From: Deltaproteobacteria bacterium
Lineage (GTDB): Bacteria; Desulfobacterota; Syntrophia; Syntrophales; Smithellaceae
Reading direction: 5' to 3'
Length of the DNA stretch: 6,556 bases
Assembly (NCBI GenBank): GCA_017860985.1
Contig: JAGFXG010000070.1
Coordinates: forward strand, 1-6,556
Under the pieces are notes generated by a model. That model searched no databases. It had not been told where the DNA came from and saw nothing but the letters and a program-made list of their open reading frames with translations. This document shows, in pieces, positions 4,201 to 6,556 of this stretch. The position numbers and the translations under genes were made by a program. How positions within the stretch are numbered: position 1 is the first letter of the stretch; each line of letters opens with the position of its first letter.

Positions 4201-6556
4201 CTATGCAAGCCTGTCAATCCGTACAGCGCAAGCTTTATATTCCGCTGTCTGCGTCACCGGATCATAAACCGGGTTGGTCAGCCAGTTGGCGCAGGCTTCA
4301 CGGAAGTGAAAAGCCATCCAGACCAGGCCCTGCGGAACCTGACTGGTCACACGGGCCTTGACTTTTACCTCCCCGCGACGCGACTTCACGGCAATTACTT
4401 CTCCGTCGGAAATTCCGTGCGCCTGCGCATCAGCGGGTGAAATGTCCGCCGTTTCTTCGCCGAGCAGGTCATTGATGCCTTCGCACCGTCCAGTTTGAGT
4501 CCTTGTATGATAATGGTACAAACGTCTTCCTGTAGAAAGCACCATCGGATATTCTTTGTCGGGAACTTCAGCAGGCGGCGTCCAGTCAATGGCTTTGAGC
4601 ACACCCAAACCGCAGGTGAATTTTCCGTCCTTGTGCAGAGTCGGTGTACCCGGATGGTCTTTACTGGGCGCAGGCCACTGGATGCCGTCATTTTCCAACC
4701 GGGCGTATTGAATGCCGGCCAGGGACGGCGCCAGAACGGAAACTTCGTTGTCCCAGATTTCCTGAGCGCTGTTTGATGCCCACTCGTGCCCCATTCTTTT
4801 TGCGATCTCCTTGAAAATCCACCAGTTGGGTTTTGCATCACCCGGCGGCACACTGGCCGTGCGCACACGGTTGACCCGCCGCTCAGAACTGGAGAATGTG
4901 CCGTCATTTTCACTCCAGGCCGCGGCAGGCAGGATCACATGAGCAAAGCGTGTCGTTTCCGTCGGGAAGATATCCTGACAGACCAGGAACTCTGCCGATT
5001 GCAGTTCGCGTTCAACATGATGAATATCCGGCTCGGTGTTTGCCAGGTTCTCACCGAAGACATAAAAGGCTTTGACTTTTCCGGTGGTCAGATTTTTCAT
5101 CATTGTGGGCATCATCATACCGGGTTTGTCGGGCAGTGATTGGACATTCCAGGCTTTCATGAATTTCTCCCGCGCCTGCGCGTTGTCCACCCGTTGGTAG
5201 CCAGGGAAAACATTGGGCAGCGCACCCATGTCGCAGGCGCCCTGAACGTTGTTCTGGCCTCTAAGCGGATTAACGCCGCCGCACTCAAACCCGACATTGC
5301 CCAGGAGCATCTGGAGATTGGCGCAGCTCATCACGTTATTCACACCGCATGTATGCTCCGTTATCCCCAGGGTGTACATCAGCATCGCCGGCTTCACGGA
5401 AGACAGACGGCGCGCGACATCCCTGATTGTTTCCGCGGAGACACCGCTGATTTCGGCTGCCCGTTCAGGTGGATACTCCATGACTTTCTTCTTAAGTTCT
5501 TCAAAACCGACCGTACAGGACTCCACATATTTTTGATCATAAAGATTTTCAGTGATGAGCACATTCATAACGCCGTTAATAAATGCAACATCCGAACCAA
5601 CCTTGATCGGAACATGAAGCTGCGCGAAATCCACCATATCCGTGCGGCGAGGATCGACAACAATCAGTTGTGCGCCACCCAGTACAGCATCTTTAACAAA
5701 TGTTGAAGCCACCGGATGCGCCTCACTCATATTTGTACCAACCATCAAAATCATCTTGGCCTTTATAAAATCACCAAAAGAATTAGTCATTGCACCTGAA
5801 CCGAATGAAGTCGCGAGACCCGCGACCGTTGGAGCGTGTCAGGTACGCGCGCAGTGATCAATATTATTGGTGCCGATCACCGCGCGGAAAAGTTTTTGCA
5901 TTTGATAGGAATCTTCGTTGATGCTGCGGGCGCAGCTGACGCCGGCAATGGCGTCCGGCCCGTCTTTCTTGATAATCTCCTTGAATTTGGATGCCACCAG
6001 ATCAAGCGCCTCATCCCAGGACCCCTCGCGAAACTCACCATCCTCTTTACGAATCAACGGCGTTTTGAGCCTGTCTTCGGAGTAAATGAAGTCATAGGCA
6101 AAACGACCCTTCACGCACAGCCTGCCTTTGTTCGGCTCGCCTTCTTCTACAGCCGTTACCTTGACGATTTTGCCGTCTTTGACATGCAGCCACTGTTGGC
6201 ATCCGACACCGCAATAGGGACACGTTGTGCGGATTTTCTTAACTTCCCAGGGACGTCCCAACCCTTTGGCCTTCTTTTCCGTTAAAGCACCGACTGGACA
6301 GACTTCCACGCATTGACCGCAGAAAACGCACTCACTTTCATGATAGGGCAGGTCGCCACCGGTGACGATCTTGCTTTCCGCACCGCGATAGCCCTGCGAA
6401 ATGGCGCGGTTTACAACCAGTTCATTACAGGCCTGAACACAGCGGCCGCAAAGAATACAGCGTCCAAAATCGCGGACAATGAAGGGGTTTTCATCTTCCG
6501 TCGGATAAATATCACTGATTTCTTTTTCCGGAAATTGCAGTTTGGTAATTTTATAA
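4201..6556 (-). CDS. fdhA: Formate dehydrogenase catalytic (alpha) subunit, selenocysteine-containing, 5'-partial
   Basis: Oxidises formate to CO2 (or the reverse) at a Mo/W bis-pterin guanine dinucleotide centre, probably in the cytoplasm since no twin-arginine signal is seen. The visible part is 784 residues and enters from the window edge, so the true start and probably an N-terminal 2Fe-2S domain lie outside. In order, numbering from the edge: two CX2CX2CX3C ferredoxin clusters (C33/36/39/43 and C76/79/82/86); the enzyme's own 4Fe-4S site CPYCGVGC (C112, C115, C119) with C147 and Lys149 in LCVKG; then HCARTUHAPT with Sec239 and His240. Sec239 is encoded by TGA at 5839-5841, and the frame continues without a break on both sides. 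The conserved Arg lies in NPLRGQNNVQG, and a C-terminal molybdopterin-dinucleotide domain (STGRRLYHYHTRTQTGR) ends at TAG. The NuoG-like N-terminus suggests an NAD(P)H- or ferredoxin-linked multisubunit enzyme with its partners upstream. Mo versus W cannot be told. Confidence 0.96.
5801..5841 (-). promoter_or_regulatory. Selenocysteine UGA codon with bacterial SECIS hairpin
   Basis: The in-frame TGA at 5839-5841 is followed, 12 nt downstream in the mRNA, by a perfect 6-bp stem GUCGCG/CGCGAC (5826-5821 with 5815-5810) closed by the loop GGUCU. That loop is the same as the SelB-binding loop I know from E. coli fdhF, at nearly the same distance from the UGA. A lower stem CCAA with UUCGG (one bulged C, 5832-5829 with 5805-5801) is possible across an internal loop. 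The surrounding peptide HCARTUHAPTVAGL is the family's active-site motif. The signal therefore directs Sec insertion, and the genome should encode SelA, SelB, SelC and SelD. Confidence 0.95.

Noticed and set aside
5140..5706. Long plus-strand open frame opposite fdhA
   Set aside because: Antisense shadow of a conserved catalytic domain; no motif or ribosome site supports it.
4201..5790. A separate gene starting at the ATG at 5788-5790
   Set aside because: This ATG has no ribosome site and the frame continues upstream as the same conserved protein through the Sec codon. It is the 3' part of fdhA.

Overview
The window is a bacterial metal-and-formate locus in which every convincing gene lies on the minus strand. 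Protein flavour (a selenocysteine formate dehydrogenase with a NuoG-like ferredoxin N-terminus, a short ModC, an FmdE-like protein and a DUF4213/DUF364 protein), with a roughly balanced base composition, suggests a strict anaerobe. A deltaproteobacterial syntroph or sulfate reducer (Desulfobacterota, for example the Syntrophaceae) is my best guess. That assignment is inference from gene content, not from a marker gene.

Layout in transcription order, from high to low coordinates. (1) At 6556-4201 is the catalytic subunit of a cytoplasmic NAD(P)- or ferredoxin-linked formate dehydrogenase, cut off at its N-terminus by the window edge. Its frame contains an in-frame TGA at 5839-5841 that is a selenocysteine codon, followed by a clear bacterial SECIS hairpin. 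A strong terminator (4163-4197) closes it. (2) At 4111-1995 are modA, modB and modC, a molybdate/tungstate ABC importer whose genes abut or overlap (TAAATG, then ATGA). (3) After a 170-bp gap with small inverted repeats, 1824-1243 encodes an FmdE-family protein with a C-terminal zinc ribbon, followed 24 bp later by a DUF4213/DUF364 putative metal-chelation protein (1218-454). (4) At 1-453 is AT-rich DNA without a convincing gene; it ends in a perfect terminator (371-402) preceded by another perfect hairpin.

The genes fit together as follows. ModABC imports the oxyanion (molybdate or tungstate) needed for the bis-pterin cofactor of the formate dehydrogenase. The FmdE-like and DUF364 proteins are families often suspected of roles around metal or pterin-cofactor enzymes, and their placement behind modABC suggests a metal-handling or cofactor-related job. 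Their biochemical function cannot be read from the sequence. The main points for a second look are the recoded TGA, the modA-proximal palindrome, the ModC without a regulatory TOBE domain, the modABC/fmdE/DUF364 neighbourhood, and the structured intergenic stretch at about 250-402.
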